DNA from: Lachnospiraceae bacterium
Lineage (GTDB): Bacteria > Bacillota > Clostridia > Lachnospirales > Lachnospiraceae
Reading direction: 5' to 3'
Length of the DNA: 59,745 nucleotides
NCBI GenBank assembly: GCA_017634455.1
Contig: JAGBNK010000033.1
Coordinates: 1-59,745 of the forward strand
This document shows, in pieces, positions 47,879 to 56,932 of the stretch. The stretch's first letter is position 1. The number at the start of each line of letters is the position of its first letter. Made by a program: the position numbers and the translations under genes. The notes beneath the pieces were generated by a model. That model saw only the letters and a list, made by a program, of their open reading frames with translations. It was not told the origin of the DNA and searched no databases.

Positions 47879-48862
47879 TTAACAAACCTTATATAATTCA
47901 TCTGCCTTTGGGGATTCCAAGAATCTTCTATCCTCATCCCTCACTATCACTCTATCATTGGAATCAGTAAACTTGCCAATAACTGTCGCTTTGATTCCAC
48001 CAGCTTCAATTGCCGCCGCCAGCTTAGCGCCATCCTCTGCCGCCATCAACATGGAACCACTGGAGATTAATCCATATGGATTCACATCATAATATTCACA
48101 TATTTCTATAGTCTCCTGCTTCACAGGAATAGCCTTCAAATCAACCTCAATACCAACTCCTGAAGCTTCAGCCATTTCCCACAGAGCACCATATATTCCA
48201 CCTTCTGTTATATCATGCATGGCAGCCACACCATTTTCAACAGCAATCATAGCTTCCGGCACTACGGATAAATATTTATCCAATTCCTTGGCCCCGTCTA
48301 TATATTCAGATGAAAAATGTTGTTTTAATTCATCTTCCTTCTCCTTGGCAATAATAGTAGTTCCCTCTATGCCAATCCACTTGGTCACCACAATATCCAT
48401 GCCAGCCTTGGCTCCCGCTGTGGAAATCATGCGTCCCACCTTGGTCTTGCCAACTCCAACCACATTGACCACTGGTCTGGTAACTGCTGAAGTCACCTCA
48501 GTATGTCCACCCATAATCTGAATATGAGCTGCAGCACAAGCCACTTCCATCTGTTCCATTATATTTTTCAGCTTAATCTCACGAGTGCCATCTGGCAGCA
48601 ATATGGTCAGCATCACTCCAAAAGGTTCTGCTCCTGAGCTAGCCAAATCATTTGCCGTAATCTGTATAGCCAGATTTCCAATATCATTTGCCGTACCAGT
48701 TATAGGATCAGTAGACATAACCAGTATCTCATCTTCCGCAAGTTTCACAGCTGTACAATCCTCGCCTACGCTAGGCCCCATAAGCACTTCATCTCGCTTA
48801 TAATGTAGCTGTTTCATAACTGATCGTTTTAAAATATTCTCTGGTATCTTTCCAATTTTCAT
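47879..48862 (-). CDS. PurM/AIR-synthase-like protein (HypE/ThiL superfamily)
   Basis: A 327-aa protein with the ATP-binding pattern of this superfamily: GEDCTAVKLAEDEILVMSTDPITG, then GNLAIQITANDLASSGAEPFG, IMGGHTEVT, and DITEGGIYGALWEMAEASGVGIEVD. HypE makes the CN ligands of [NiFe] hydrogenase and ends with a Cys, and this protein also ends YKVC. However, no hyp genes are nearby, and the [FeFe] maturases here are unrelated. The substrate is unknown. It lies 20 bases upstream of the Lrp gene. Confidence 0.8.
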   Translation of the reverse strand: MKIGKIPENILKRSVMKQLHYKRDEVLMGPSVGEDCTAVKLAEDEILVMSTDPITGTANDIGNLAIQITANDLASSGAEPFGVMLTILLPDGTREIKLKNIMEQMEVACAAAHIQIMGGHTEVTSAVTRPVVNVVGVGKTKVGRMISTAGAKAGMDIVVTKWIGIEGTTIIAKEKEDELKQHFSSEYIDGAKELDKYLSVVPEAMIAVENGVAAMHDITEGGIYGALWEMAEASGVGIEVDLKAIPVKQETIEICEYYDVNPYGLISSGSMLMAAEDGAKLAAAIEAGGIKATVIGKFTDSNDRVIVRDEDRRFLESPKADELYKVC

Positions 48863-48995
48863 AGCTTGCTTCCATTCTATAATAAATACACTACAAGGCC
48901 ACCCGAATACACGGGTAGCCTCTATTTCATTATCAGACCATTAGTCATTCATTTGTAAACTCCCAGGACATATGAAAATGTCAGGGTCCACTGCA

Positions 48996-50735
48996 TTATT
49001 GTGTAACAGGAGCAGCTGAATCTGCTGGCTGTGAACCTGCTGCTGCATTTGGATCTGTAGGCTGGGAATTCTGGGCAGCCTGTGCTGCCTGTTGTGCCGC
49101 CTGCTGTGCTGCCTGTGCTTGCTGTTCCGCCTGTTGTGCTGCTGCAATTGCCGCATCGCTGTTATTGGCAACCGCTGTCAAAATAGCCACCTCATCCTTG
49201 GACTCAATTGCTGCTAGAACTGCATTTTGAGCATCAGCATTTGCTGTCATAACACCAACTGAGATAATCTCTGCAGATGGTTTATATTTACTATTGTTGA
49301 ATACTGTTCTGCTTACTTCAACCCCATCCACATATTCAACCTTCCAGAGTCTGGCTGTATAACCAATATGTGGCTTAGTAGTAGTCTCAATATATCCAAT
49401 TGGTTGATCAGGAGCTGGAACGAATTCCTTCTCAGGATCTTCCTGAGATGTAACCTCGCTTACAAACTCAACCTTTCTATTGGCAGGTCTTGTCTCTTTT
49501 CCGTAAATATTGAAGAAGAGATTACCACCTGATGTATAGCCTTCTATATAAATAGGATACTCACTGTTATTCTTGAACTGGAAGTCCTTCACTCCATCAG
49601 CAATAGCTGCATCCATTGAAGGCTCCACATAATTTACTATCATGGAATGAGCTGAACGTGTAACAACTTCTAATTCTGCTCTGATAACTGCATTGTACAG
49701 AGTAGATGACACCTGACAGATTCCGCCACCATAAGTCTCTACTGTTGTTCCATTCTCATATGAACCAGCGAGGAAGTATCCATTTTCCTCTGTTGTAGGT
49801 CCGATTGTATCTGCAACAGAAACAACCTGTCCAGGATATACAACCAATCCATCAAGCTTGCTTGCACCAACCTTAACATTTCTTGTACGGCCATTGTCTA
49901 CTGTACCAAAGTTTGTGCTGAATCCAGATAACTGATCCTGAATCTGTGCAAGTTCTTCGCGAGAGCCCTGTGGCTTGTCCTCTGCAGTAAGCATCTCAAG
50001 AGAAGCATCCTTGCCATCCCAATTGCCTTCTACAAATTCTGCAATCTTCATAGCAGACTTACCACTCATAAGAGCAACGCCTGGAGCACCTTCTACGAAC
50101 TCGAACTTACCGTCCACACGCTTCACTGTGTTGTCTACAGCTTCCTGTACCAACTCAGCCTTGTTCGCCTCCAAATAACTTGCTGCTGTTCCAATATCAG
50201 CTGTAAGAGAAAGGGCAAATACCTTTTTCTCATTATTCTCTAAATCAGTGCTGGCTTTGTATTCCTCAATAGGATTACCCTCTTTGCCATAGTTCAATGC
50301 TCTGGCAACTACGTCTGAGTTTCTAGCGCACAATCCCAAATCCTTAGAATCTGCTTCGATTGAATTTTCACCAACTGTCAGTGTAAAAGCCACATCATCA
50401 TATTTTGATAAATAATCATCTACGATCTTCTGAGCATCTTCAGCATTCATACCAGATGCATCATTCTCACCAATATATATTCCAGAAGGAATAGTTCCTT
50501 CCATGTTTTCTACAAACTCTGCCGGCTTTGTGCCAACTCCGGATTCTGTTTCACCAGCATCCTCTGTTTCTTCTACATTAGCTTCATCATCCGATGCATT
50601 GTTAGTAACTTTGATATCACTATCATTTGCAATAACATCATTTTCCTCTGCATATACAATACCAGATGTTGCAGATGTAAATGTAACTGCTGCCACTGCC
50701 AGTCCACATAATATTTTTGATAAATATCTCGTTTT
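48996..50735 (-). CDS. Secreted VanW-family protein
   Basis: A 579-aa exported protein. It has a signal peptide (1-28, ending IVYA), an acidic linker (30-65), and a peptidoglycan-binding-type domain seen as two repeats (SGMNAEDAQKIVDDYLSKYD and following). The VanW domain (about 280-410) has FSTNFGTVDNGRTRNVKVGA, YGGGICQVSSTLYNAV and MIVNYVEPSMDAAI. A tail follows, ending in an Ala/Gln run (QQAEQQAQAAQQAAQ-type) and a Pro/Ser/Asp end. VanW domains are thought to act at the cell wall. The function is unknown. The start at 50733-50735 has GGAG upstream. Confidence 0.88.
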   Translation of the reverse strand, partial: KTRYLSKILCGLAVAAVTFTSATSGIVYAEENDVIANDSDIKVTNNASDDEANVEETEDAGETESGVGTKPAEFVENMEGTIPSGIYIGENDASGMNAEDAQKIVDDYLSKYDDVAFTLTVGENSIEADSKDLGLCARNSDVVARALNYGKEGNPIEEYKASTDLENNEKKVFALSLTADIGTAASYLEANKAELVQEAVDNTVKRVDGKFEFVEGAPGVALMSGKSAMKIAEFVEGNWDGKDASLEMLTAEDKPQGSREELAQIQDQLSGFSTNFGTVDNGRTRNVKVGASKLDGLVVYPGQVVSVADTIGPTTEENGYFLAGSYENGTTVETYGGGICQVSSTLYNAVIRAELEVVTRSAHSMIVNYVEPSMDAAIADGVKDFQFKNNSEYPIYIEGYTSGGNLFFNIYGKETRPANRKVEFVSEVTSQEDPEKEFVPAPDQPIGYIETTTKPHIGYTARLWKVEYVDGVEVSRTVFNNSKYKPSAEIISVGVMTANADAQNAVLAAIESKDEVAILTAVANNSDAAIAAAQQAEQQAQAAQQAAQQAAQAAQNSQPTDPNAAAGSQPADSAAPVTQ

Positions 50736-50905
50736 CATGTCACTCCATTCCAGCATTATTCTCATGCTGATTACATATAAAAATATATTTTATCTAACAA
50801 CTTTCACTTTAACAATACATTTGTCATTTTACTTCAAAAAACTCGTTTTTTTCAAGGTGCAAACAGACGAATATAATTGACAGTGAACTTGCCATTTTAG
50901 TATAT

Positions 50906-51013
50906 TTATATGAAAGCACCAATCAAGGTTGTTGCCACCATACATGCAATGACAATAACTATGATTATTGCTGATAATCTCTGTCTTTTTTTAGAACCTC
51001 TATAATTTGACAT
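50906..51013 (-). CDS. 35-aa single-pass membrane peptide (Prli42/DUF4044-like)
   Basis: A very short gene on the minus strand: ATG at 51011-51013, TAA at 50906-50908, with AGGAGGT six bases upstream. The peptide starts MSNYRGSKKRQRLS and continues into a helix AIIIVIVIACMVATTLIGAF ending at the membrane. A basic N-terminus followed by one helix is the plan of Prli42, the membrane anchor of the Listeria stressosome. Sequence likeness is modest at this length. The 5' end of the plus-strand gene at 51067 lies divergently. It is too short for ordinary gene callers. Confidence 0.6.
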   Translation of the reverse strand: MSNYRGSKKRQRLSAIIIVIVIACMVATTLIGAFI

Positions 51014-51066
51014 ATTAGACCTCCTACAGGTTGAATTTATATATATATAAAACGAAAGGAGCCATC

Positions 51067-51708
51067 ATGGCATTTCCATTTTTAGCAATATTTTTAGCTT
51101 TTGTTATCTTTTTGGCCATTCGCTATAAATCAACTGATGCCAAAGTCCAGAAAATGCAAGACGATTTCTGGGAGAGAGAAGCACAAGCTAATATTACTCC
51201 TCAAATCGATTTAGATAACCTTACATATATTACCATTCCTTTGGATAAATTTCCACTTGGTTTCAGCAATGAGCCTGCTATTCTGGAAATGGAAAATAAA
51301 CTTCGTGAGTTATCTACACATCGTATGTTAAATCTCACAGGCAAAACTAACACAGAATTAAAAGAGACTTACGGCGTTGGCAACTTAGATACTGTAGCAT
51401 CATATGGAGATGACTACGACAAACTTACAGTCCTACTCAAAGATTATGCTACTGCTCTAATAAATGCTGATATGATAGACGAAGCCGTAGCTGTATTGGA
51501 ATATGGTGTTGGAATCAAAACTGATGTAAGTCAAAACTATATTTTGCTGGGAGACTGCTACAAGAGCCTTGGCAAAATTTCCAAAATCGGTTATCTCAAA
51601 GATCATGTAGAAAGTTTAAACCTGGTATTAGGCACAAGCATTATCAATCACTTAAATGAATTATTAGATGATCCGGATGCAGTTGTAGAGCATTTCTCAA
51701 CAGAGTGA
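51067..51708 (+). CDS. Membrane-anchored protein with TPR-like C-terminus
   Basis: A 213-aa protein with an N-terminal helix (2-18, AFPFLAIFLAFVIFLAI) and a hydrophilic cytosolic or outer domain. The C-terminal half is helical with TPR-like pairs: YATALINADMIDEAVAVLEYGV, then NYILLGDCYKSLGKISKIGYL. I recognise no function, and similar proteins are common in Lachnospiraceae. AAAGGAG precedes the ATG at 51067. A reading 12 codons longer has no site. Confidence 0.7.
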   Translation: MAFPFLAIFLAFVIFLAIRYKSTDAKVQKMQDDFWEREAQANITPQIDLDNLTYITIPLDKFPLGFSNEPAILEMENKLRELSTHRMLNLTGKTNTELKETYGVGNLDTVASYGDDYDKLTVLLKDYATALINADMIDEAVAVLEYGVGIKTDVSQNYILLGDCYKSLGKISKIGYLKDHVESLNLVLGTSIINHLNELLDDPDAVVEHFSTE

Positions 51709-51722
51709 AGCTAATAAAAAAT

Positions 51723-51757
51723 CAACCTCTCACCACAAATTGGCGAGAGGTCTTTTC
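51723..51757 (+). terminator. Intrinsic terminator
   Basis: ACCTCTC and GAGAGGT pair around a 13-base loop and are followed by CTTTTCG. It ends the plus-strand gene. Confidence 0.65.
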
Positions 51758-51815
51758 GTTTGCTCATTTATCTATTCAATTATTTATGCAATCATTAATC
51801 CATCCAATAATTTGT

Positions 51816-52403
51816 TTATCCAATCATTCCAAATACATGAACCAAGAGTACTTCCACTCCCACAATCCATAATACAATTGCGCCTATTACATAAGTGCCT
51901 GTCTTGGTTTCTATTCCGAAATGAAGCCCTGTATATATACCAGCTATAACTGCCAGAATTGACAATACTATAATTACAACTGCCATCATAGCTACTGAAG
52001 TCTCAACCAAACCGCAAGCACCACCTGCAACCAATGTATAGAAACTTGTAACTACTACAATCTTGATATACTCTCGAACCTTTAATCCGTCCTTGCGCTT
52101 CTCGTGTACAATCTCACGCTTGATAGCCTTGACGATAAGTCTAATACCAAGCATGGCAAACACTACTGCCGCAACAATATATCCTATATCCAAACTGCGT
52201 GGTATCAATTCATGCTTGTCCAACTCGAAGCATATAAAATAGCCACCGAAATAAAAAATCAATTGTAACAAAGCGACCAAAGCACATGTAATAACCAGCT
52301 GTTTCTTCTTAACTTCAGCCAGCATGGCCCCTTCCACTTCCATGGTAGCATATGTATCTAAACTGATTCCCAATATAATCAGTATATTTTCAATCCAACT
52401 CAT
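51816..52403 (-). CDS. MntP-like manganese/cation efflux protein
   Basis: A 195-aa membrane protein with six helices and a two-fold internal repeat. The first half has LGISLDTYATMEVEGAMLA, resembling the MntP start with its membrane-buried Asp, and the second has VVTSFYTLVAGGACGLVETS. Small acidic and Gly-rich positions in the helices fit a divalent cation path. The assignment is to the superfamily, and the substrate could differ. GGAGG lies before the ATG at 52401-52403. It is not linked to another metal gene here. Confidence 0.65.
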   Translation of the reverse strand: MSWIENILIILGISLDTYATMEVEGAMLAEVKKKQLVITCALVALLQLIFYFGGYFICFELDKHELIPRSLDIGYIVAAVVFAMLGIRLIVKAIKREIVHEKRKDGLKVREYIKIVVVTSFYTLVAGGACGLVETSVAMMAVVIIVLSILAVIAGIYTGLHFGIETKTGTYVIGAIVLWIVGVEVLLVHVFGMIG

Positions 52404-52536
52404 ATATTCCTCCAATTTTCACATCTTGCCATCATAGTATATGAAAAAAGTAATATCAGATAAATATTCAAACATAAATTCCTGTATCATGAGCTTATAC
52501 ATTTGTCTACAATTGTATAACAAAACCAAAAACCAT

Positions 52537-53094
52537 TTAAAAAAGCCCGAATAAAGGTTCTTTGGCAAGAGACATGAATACATCTACAAACTCATTTGCA
52601 GGAACCTTCATACCACTTTCAACCCAGCGCATAACTACTACGCACAATGACTTAGCATAGTATTCTGCAACCAAATCCGGTGTAACCCAACTGTACTTGC
52701 CTTTGGCCTGAACTTCCTCAACGTTCATGTGGCCCAGAATCATTTCTTTGGCACAGATGAAAATCATTTCTGCAAAAGAATTCTGCCCCTCAATCTTGGC
52801 CGCTCTGGTATAGAAGGTCTTCTCTTTCTCCATAGCTGTAAAAATGAAAGTCAGTCCCTCTTTTACCAAACCATTGTCTATCAAAGGCAAAGCCGGATTC
52901 ACCAGCTCTTCCCTTACAATCCATTCCAAGAGTTCATATTTATCCTGAAAATGATTGTAAAATGTCGGTCTGATAACTCCAGCTTTGTCAGTTATTTCTT
53001 TAATTGTTATTTTGTCTATCGGTCTACTTTCGCTGAGCTCCTTGAGGCTCTCAGCAAGGATAACGTCAATACCGTTCTTTCCTTGAATTGTCAT
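52537..53094 (-). CDS. TetR/AcrR-family regulator
   Basis: A 185-aa repressor. Its N-terminal DNA-binding domain is LAESLKELSESRPIDKITIK, then EITDKAGVIRPTFYNHFQDKYELL, the TetR signature with FYxHFxxK. The C-terminus is the DhaS/YfbR-type ligand domain. The ATG at 53092-53094 follows AGGAG. It lies eight bases downstream of the HD-GYP gene and is likely cotranscribed. The target and ligand are unknown. Confidence 0.85.
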   Translation of the reverse strand: MTIQGKNGIDVILAESLKELSESRPIDKITIKEITDKAGVIRPTFYNHFQDKYELLEWIVREELVNPALPLIDNGLVKEGLTFIFTAMEKEKTFYTRAAKIEGQNSFAEMIFICAKEMILGHMNVEEVQAKGKYSWVTPDLVAEYYAKSLCVVVMRWVESGMKVPANEFVDVFMSLAKEPLFGLF

Positions 53095-53102
53095 AATCAC
53101 TC

Positions 53103-54155
53103 CTACATCATTAACTGTGTAATTGTAATATTATAAGCCATACGGTCATCTCGTAGATTAACTTCCTCTCCTGTATCAAGCAATTTAACTGTAGGTCTCA
53201 TTACAAATCCCGGATGATTTTCCACAACAACGCCTCTAGCCTTGGTAGATAGAACCACCTCACATCCAACAGGATAAATAGCAAATTGAGAAGCCATAAT
53301 CTCTACTATCTCTGGATCAAATTCCAAACCACTTCTACCCATGATATATTCCAAAACTTCCGATGGAAGATATGGCGCATGGTATGGACGTTTGGTTGTC
53401 ATTGCATCATATACATCTGCCGCACGCAGAATTCTCGAAGTGAGAAGCAAATCCTTACCCTTAACTTTGTTAGGATAACCATGTCCATTGTACCACTCAT
53501 GGTGCTGCAATACCGTCTGATTAACTCTTTCCGAGAAATGAAACTCATTTGTCAGGTGCATATATCCTATTGCAGGATGCTGCATCATCTCTTCTCTTTC
53601 TTCCGGTGTCAATCTTCTAGGTGCATTTAAAATATCAGGATTAATATATACCTTGCCTATGTCATGCAGGAATCCTGCTGTAACCAAATCATTTAACTCA
53701 TCCTCTGGCAGATTCATCTTCACACCAATTATAGCTGAGATAATACCTACATGAACTGAATGAGCATATGTATAACTGTCATAGGTTCTAATGTCAATGA
53801 GATTATAAACCACCTGTTCATCTGCCATGACATCATTAACCACATTTTCCACCATCAACTGAATCAAATTCTCTTCAGGTGACAAATTAGAATTATCGCC
53901 AATTTTATCAAAAAATTCATGAACTACTTTCACTGCATCAGCCTTGATTTCAGGTCTGACCGCTTCCTTGATTTGAATATCACGAGATATCTCATCATCA
54001 ATATAAACTCCAGGCATACCCTGATATACTATACGTGTAATCTGGTCTCCTGTAAGTTTGGTACCACTGTGAATCAATAGCACACCCATGCTGTCATGTA
54101 TTTCTTGTCCTATTACCATCCCTGGTTCTAGTTGTTCAGCCGGAACATACCGCAT
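53103..54155 (-). CDS. HD-GYP domain c-di-GMP phosphodiesterase
   Basis: A 350-aa cytosolic protein. The N-terminal 100 residues form a DUF3391-like beta domain (PGMVIGQEIHDSMGVLLIHSG). An HD-GYP domain follows, with HSVHVGIIS, the metal pair in GFLHDIGKVYI, HHEWYNGHGYP (the GYP motif, intact), and RAADVYDAMTTKRPYH. It should hydrolyse c-di-GMP and so oppose the GGDEF protein at 25332-26999. It is followed by a TetR gene eight bases on. The ATG at 54155 is preceded by AGTAATAAG, a weak site. Confidence 0.9.
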   Translation of the reverse strand: MRYVPAEQLEPGMVIGQEIHDSMGVLLIHSGTKLTGDQITRIVYQGMPGVYIDDEISRDIQIKEAVRPEIKADAVKVVHEFFDKIGDNSNLSPEENLIQLMVENVVNDVMADEQVVYNLIDIRTYDSYTYAHSVHVGIISAIIGVKMNLPEDELNDLVTAGFLHDIGKVYINPDILNAPRRLTPEEREEMMQHPAIGYMHLTNEFHFSERVNQTVLQHHEWYNGHGYPNKVKGKDLLLTSRILRAADVYDAMTTKRPYHAPYLPSEVLEYIMGRSGLEFDPEIVEIMASQFAIYPVGCEVVLSTKARGVVVENHPGFVMRPTVKLLDTGEEVNLRDDRMAYNITITQLMM

Positions 54156-54173
54156 TACTTATTACTCTCCTCT

Positions 54174-54404
54174 TTATTCATCAAACTCTACAGTCACAAA
54201 GAACCCCTTTGGCGTCTCTTTAATATCAACAACCTTACCCTCTGTGGACTTAAGTCTCTCCAAGGTAGTATAATTACCAGACATTGCATATGCTCTGCCC
54301 AGAGTATAGTAGTAGGAATTCGGAAGCTTACTCTCTACAACAGGCAACACCTGGCCTATCTCAACGAGATTCTGTCTCTCCATTTTAAATTCCATCTGAC
54401 GCAT
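54174..54404 (-). CDS. Small conserved-type protein of unknown function
   Basis: A 76-aa protein with no signal or membrane segment. It has two short helices (MERQNLVEIGQVLPVVES, then YTLGRAYAMSGNYTTLERLK) and a C-terminal beta hairpin (GKVVDIKETPKGFFVTVEFDE). AGGTGG lies six bases before the ATG. It sits 18 bases upstream of the HD-GYP gene, so it may be its partner or a small regulator. No family recognised. Confidence 0.6.
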   Translation of the reverse strand: MRQMEFKMERQNLVEIGQVLPVVESKLPNSYYYTLGRAYAMSGNYTTLERLKSTEGKVVDIKETPKGFFVTVEFDE

Positions 54405-54439
54405 ACTCTACCACCTCTTCATTTGATAAATTTATATCT

Positions 54440-55030
54440 TTATTTAAAATCGTCGAATTCATCTACATCCTGTTCATATACAATAGATGAATCAACTGTA
54501 TCTTTCGCAGCTTTGTTTGCTTTGTGCACAATAAGCATATCTGATAAGCCATCATATATTAACATGATACCTATCAGCTGCACAGCAATCTTTACAATGC
54601 CAAAAGCATTGCCGATACATACTATTCCCAATAGAATATTCAAAATACCAGCCAGAAGTCCCAGCCACCATTTGTCACCTTTATTTCCTTTTGTGTCAAA
54701 TGCTAATGAAAAATCCTGAACGCCATGAACTACAAGAAGTACACCCATGGCTATTGGAATAAGACTTGCAATTAATTCAGGATGAACAAACATCCATATA
54801 CCAATAACTGCAACCAAAACCGCTACTGTTATACCCAAAGCTGATTTTGTAGAATCTGTCAGTGCTGATATTAAAAATACCACTCCAGAAAATATAATTA
54901 CTGCTGCAATAACTTTGGCAATAATCGTAATAATTGCTGCTGGAGAAACCAGCAGCATTATACCTATTACTATACTTATTACAGCTCCAATTGTTACATT
55001 AAGATTAATCTCTTTTAACTTTTCAAACAT
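54440..55030 (-). CDS. HdeD-like DUF308 membrane protein
   Basis: A 196-aa protein with six helices in three pairs and Gly-rich turns (GIMLLVSPAAIITIIAKV, IGIWMFVHPELIASLIPI, LLGIVCIGNAFGIVKIAV). It ends in an acidic tail YEQDVDEFDDFK. This is the DUF308/HdeD pattern, associated with acid stress in enterobacteria. The function in Firmicutes is unknown. It begins 19 bases after the thioredoxin stop, so it is likely cotranscribed. Confidence 0.8.
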   Translation of the reverse strand: MFEKLKEINLNVTIGAVISIVIGIMLLVSPAAIITIIAKVIAAVIIFSGVVFLISALTDSTKSALGITVAVLVAVIGIWMFVHPELIASLIPIAMGVLLVVHGVQDFSLAFDTKGNKGDKWWLGLLAGILNILLGIVCIGNAFGIVKIAVQLIGIMLIYDGLSDMLIVHKANKAAKDTVDSSIVYEQDVDEFDDFK

Positions 55031-55049
55031 AACTCTATACCAGTCCTAA

Positions 55050-55364
55050 TTAAATCTGTGCTGAAATAAACTCCTCAAGCTGATCTTCATCAATAGCTCC
55101 AACACTCTGGGCTACCTTCTCACCATTCTTGAAAATCATAAGAGTTGGAATACTCATAATTCCATACTTCTGAGCAATCTGTGGATTCTCGTCTGTATCC
55201 ACCGCAAAGAAATCAACTCCTGCAAATGCCTCATCTTCAGATGCAGCTTCTATAATAGGAGCCATTCTCTGACAAGGGCCACACCAAGTGGCATTAAAAT
55301 CAACCAAAGCAATTGCACTGCTTTCAACAACACTAAAGTCACCATTTTTCACTTCTTTTACCAT
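55050..55364 (-). CDS. trxA: Thioredoxin
   Basis: A 104-aa cytosolic disulphide reductase with active site WCGPC and the cis-Pro in GIMSIPTLMIFKNGE. Full length for thioredoxin. The start at 55362-55364 has AAAGGAG upstream. No thioredoxin reductase is adjacent. Confidence 0.93.
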   Translation of the reverse strand: MVKEVKNGDFSVVESSAIALVDFNATWCGPCQRMAPIIEAASEDEAFAGVDFFAVDTDENPQIAQKYGIMSIPTLMIFKNGEKVAQSVGAIDEDQLEEFISAQI

Positions 55365-55408
55365 AATAATAGCTCCTTTCAATATGCATAAAATTTTACT
55401 GATAATGC

Positions 55409-55417
55409 ATTATATCA
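55409..55417 (-). promoter_or_regulatory. Extended -10 promoter of the thioredoxin gene
   Basis: On the minus strand TGATATAAT, an extended -10, lies about 45 bases before the thioredoxin ATG. The -35 is poor. Confidence 0.5.
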
Positions 55418-55490
55418 CATTTTCATATACTATAGTCACATCTTTTAGCACAAAAATCCTTATTTTTAATGGTATATTTATCCAAAATCA

Positions 55491-56093
55491 TCATATATCC
55501 ATTGTGGCAGTTCTCAAAGTACAAAACCTTTTACCACCTTCTTCATACACATCAAATATTCCTTGAACCGTTATTGTAGTCCCTTCTTCCGGGTAATCAT
55601 CTGGATAGTTATAATCTCCCGATAGTTCAAATTCAATTCCTTTTGCACAACAGGCAGTGGCATCCTTAATGATACATGTATAATATCTGCTGCCTGTTGT
55701 CTCGTCTGTATATACTGCAAACTCTCCCTTCATTTTCACAGTCTTGCCCATATAGGATTCAGGTTGCATCATCATATTGAACACTTCTCCATACACCATG
55801 GTGCTAGACAAAGCAGTCAAATCTACCATTTCAGTACTCATTGCATTCTCAGCCTGAGCCTTCTCATTTGAATTTCCATCTGAATTCACATCCCCATATC
55901 CATTATCTCCCAGCAGATTTTTGTCCTGCATTTCTTCCTGCCCTGTTTCTTCTGCTTCACCTTGCACATCCGAGACTTGCCCATCGTTACTGCAACCACA
56001 TTGCAACAGTACTAGCAATACCAGCAAAACCATCAAGGCCAGCCTACTCCAATATTTTGTGCACCCGTTTTGCTTCCACACAATTTCTCTCAT
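55491..56093 (-). CDS. OB-fold lipoprotein of the zinc-uptake operon
   Basis: A 200-aa lipoprotein. A hydrophobic signal (17-31) ends LLQCGC, with Cys34 as the likely lipid site. An acidic Asn/Asp/Gly linker follows, then a compact C-terminal domain (about 95-200): VFNMMMQPESYMGKTVKMKGEFAVY, RYYTCIIKDATACCAKGIEFEL and GTTITVQGIFDVYEEGGKRFC. This OB-like pattern resembles the DUF1980 C-terminal domain found with zinc transport genes. Two adjacent Cys (ATACCAK) could bind metal. The ATG is eight bases after the znuB stop. Confidence 0.75.
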   Translation of the reverse strand: MREIVWKQNGCTKYWSRLALMVLLVLLVLLQCGCSNDGQVSDVQGEAEETGQEEMQDKNLLGDNGYGDVNSDGNSNEKAQAENAMSTEMVDLTALSSTMVYGEVFNMMMQPESYMGKTVKMKGEFAVYTDETTGSRYYTCIIKDATACCAKGIEFELSGDYNYPDDYPEEGTTITVQGIFDVYEEGGKRFCTLRTATMDI

Positions 56094-56101
56094 GAATCAC
56101 C

Positions 56102-56932
56102 TCATCTAAACTTTCCAACAATAACACATATAACAAATGCCAATGCATCAATAGCCACAATTGTAGAGCCTACAGGAGTACCTGCCAAAATAGAAATAAT
56201 TATCCCAACCCAGGCACAAACAACAGATATAATAGCAGCCGATATTGTAACCATCTTGAAGCTATGAAATATTCTCATAGATGAAATAGCAGGGAAAATA
56301 ACAAGGGCAGAAATAAGAAGTGATCCTACCAGATTCATAGCCAGCACAATTATCACCGCTATTATTACAGCTATTAACAGATTATATATGTCGGTTTTGA
56401 TTCCTGTAGCTTTTGCAAAATTCTCATCGAATGTAACCGCGAAAATCTTATTATAAAACAGTATAAATATCACAAACACAACTATGGACAATATAGCACA
56501 CAGCCACACTTCTCTTCCCGTAAGTGTGAGAATAGATGTGGAGCCAAACAAAGTACTGCATACATCTCCTGACAGGTTCGAGGATGTGGAAAATATATTC
56601 ATAAGCAAATATCCAAAGGCCAATGCTCCAACTGAAATCATCGCTATAGCAGCATCCCCTTGTATTTTAGTATTCTGGCCAGTTCTTAGAAGCAACACTG
56701 CACATGCAATTGTAATTGGCAAAATAATAATCATCTGGTTGGTCATATCAAGCACTGTTGCAATAGCCATTGCTCCAAATGCCACATGAGACAATCCATC
56801 ACCTATATATGAAAATCTCTTCAGCACCAGAGTTACTCCCAGCAAAGCCGAACACAAAGCAATCAAAACTCCCACCACCATTGCATATCTGACAAAAGGA
56901 TATTGAAAATATAAAAATAAAGTATCAATCAT
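56102..56932 (-). CDS. znuB: Zinc ABC transporter permease
   Basis: A 276-aa integral membrane protein of the ABC-3 (zinc/manganese) permease family, with about eight to nine helices. It has the family motifs FSYIGDGLSHVAFGAMAIA and ALVIFPAISSMRIFHSF. The start overlaps the znuC stop by eight bases. It pairs with ZnuA and ZnuC to import Zn2+. Confidence 0.93.
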   Translation of the reverse strand: MIDTLFLYFQYPFVRYAMVVGVLIALCSALLGVTLVLKRFSYIGDGLSHVAFGAMAIATVLDMTNQMIIILPITIACAVLLLRTGQNTKIQGDAAIAMISVGALAFGYLLMNIFSTSSNLSGDVCSTLFGSTSILTLTGREVWLCAILSIVVFVIFILFYNKIFAVTFDENFAKATGIKTDIYNLLIAVIIAVIIVLAMNLVGSLLISALVIFPAISSMRIFHSFKMVTISAAIISVVCAWVGIIISILAGTPVGSTIVAIDALAFVICVIVGKFR

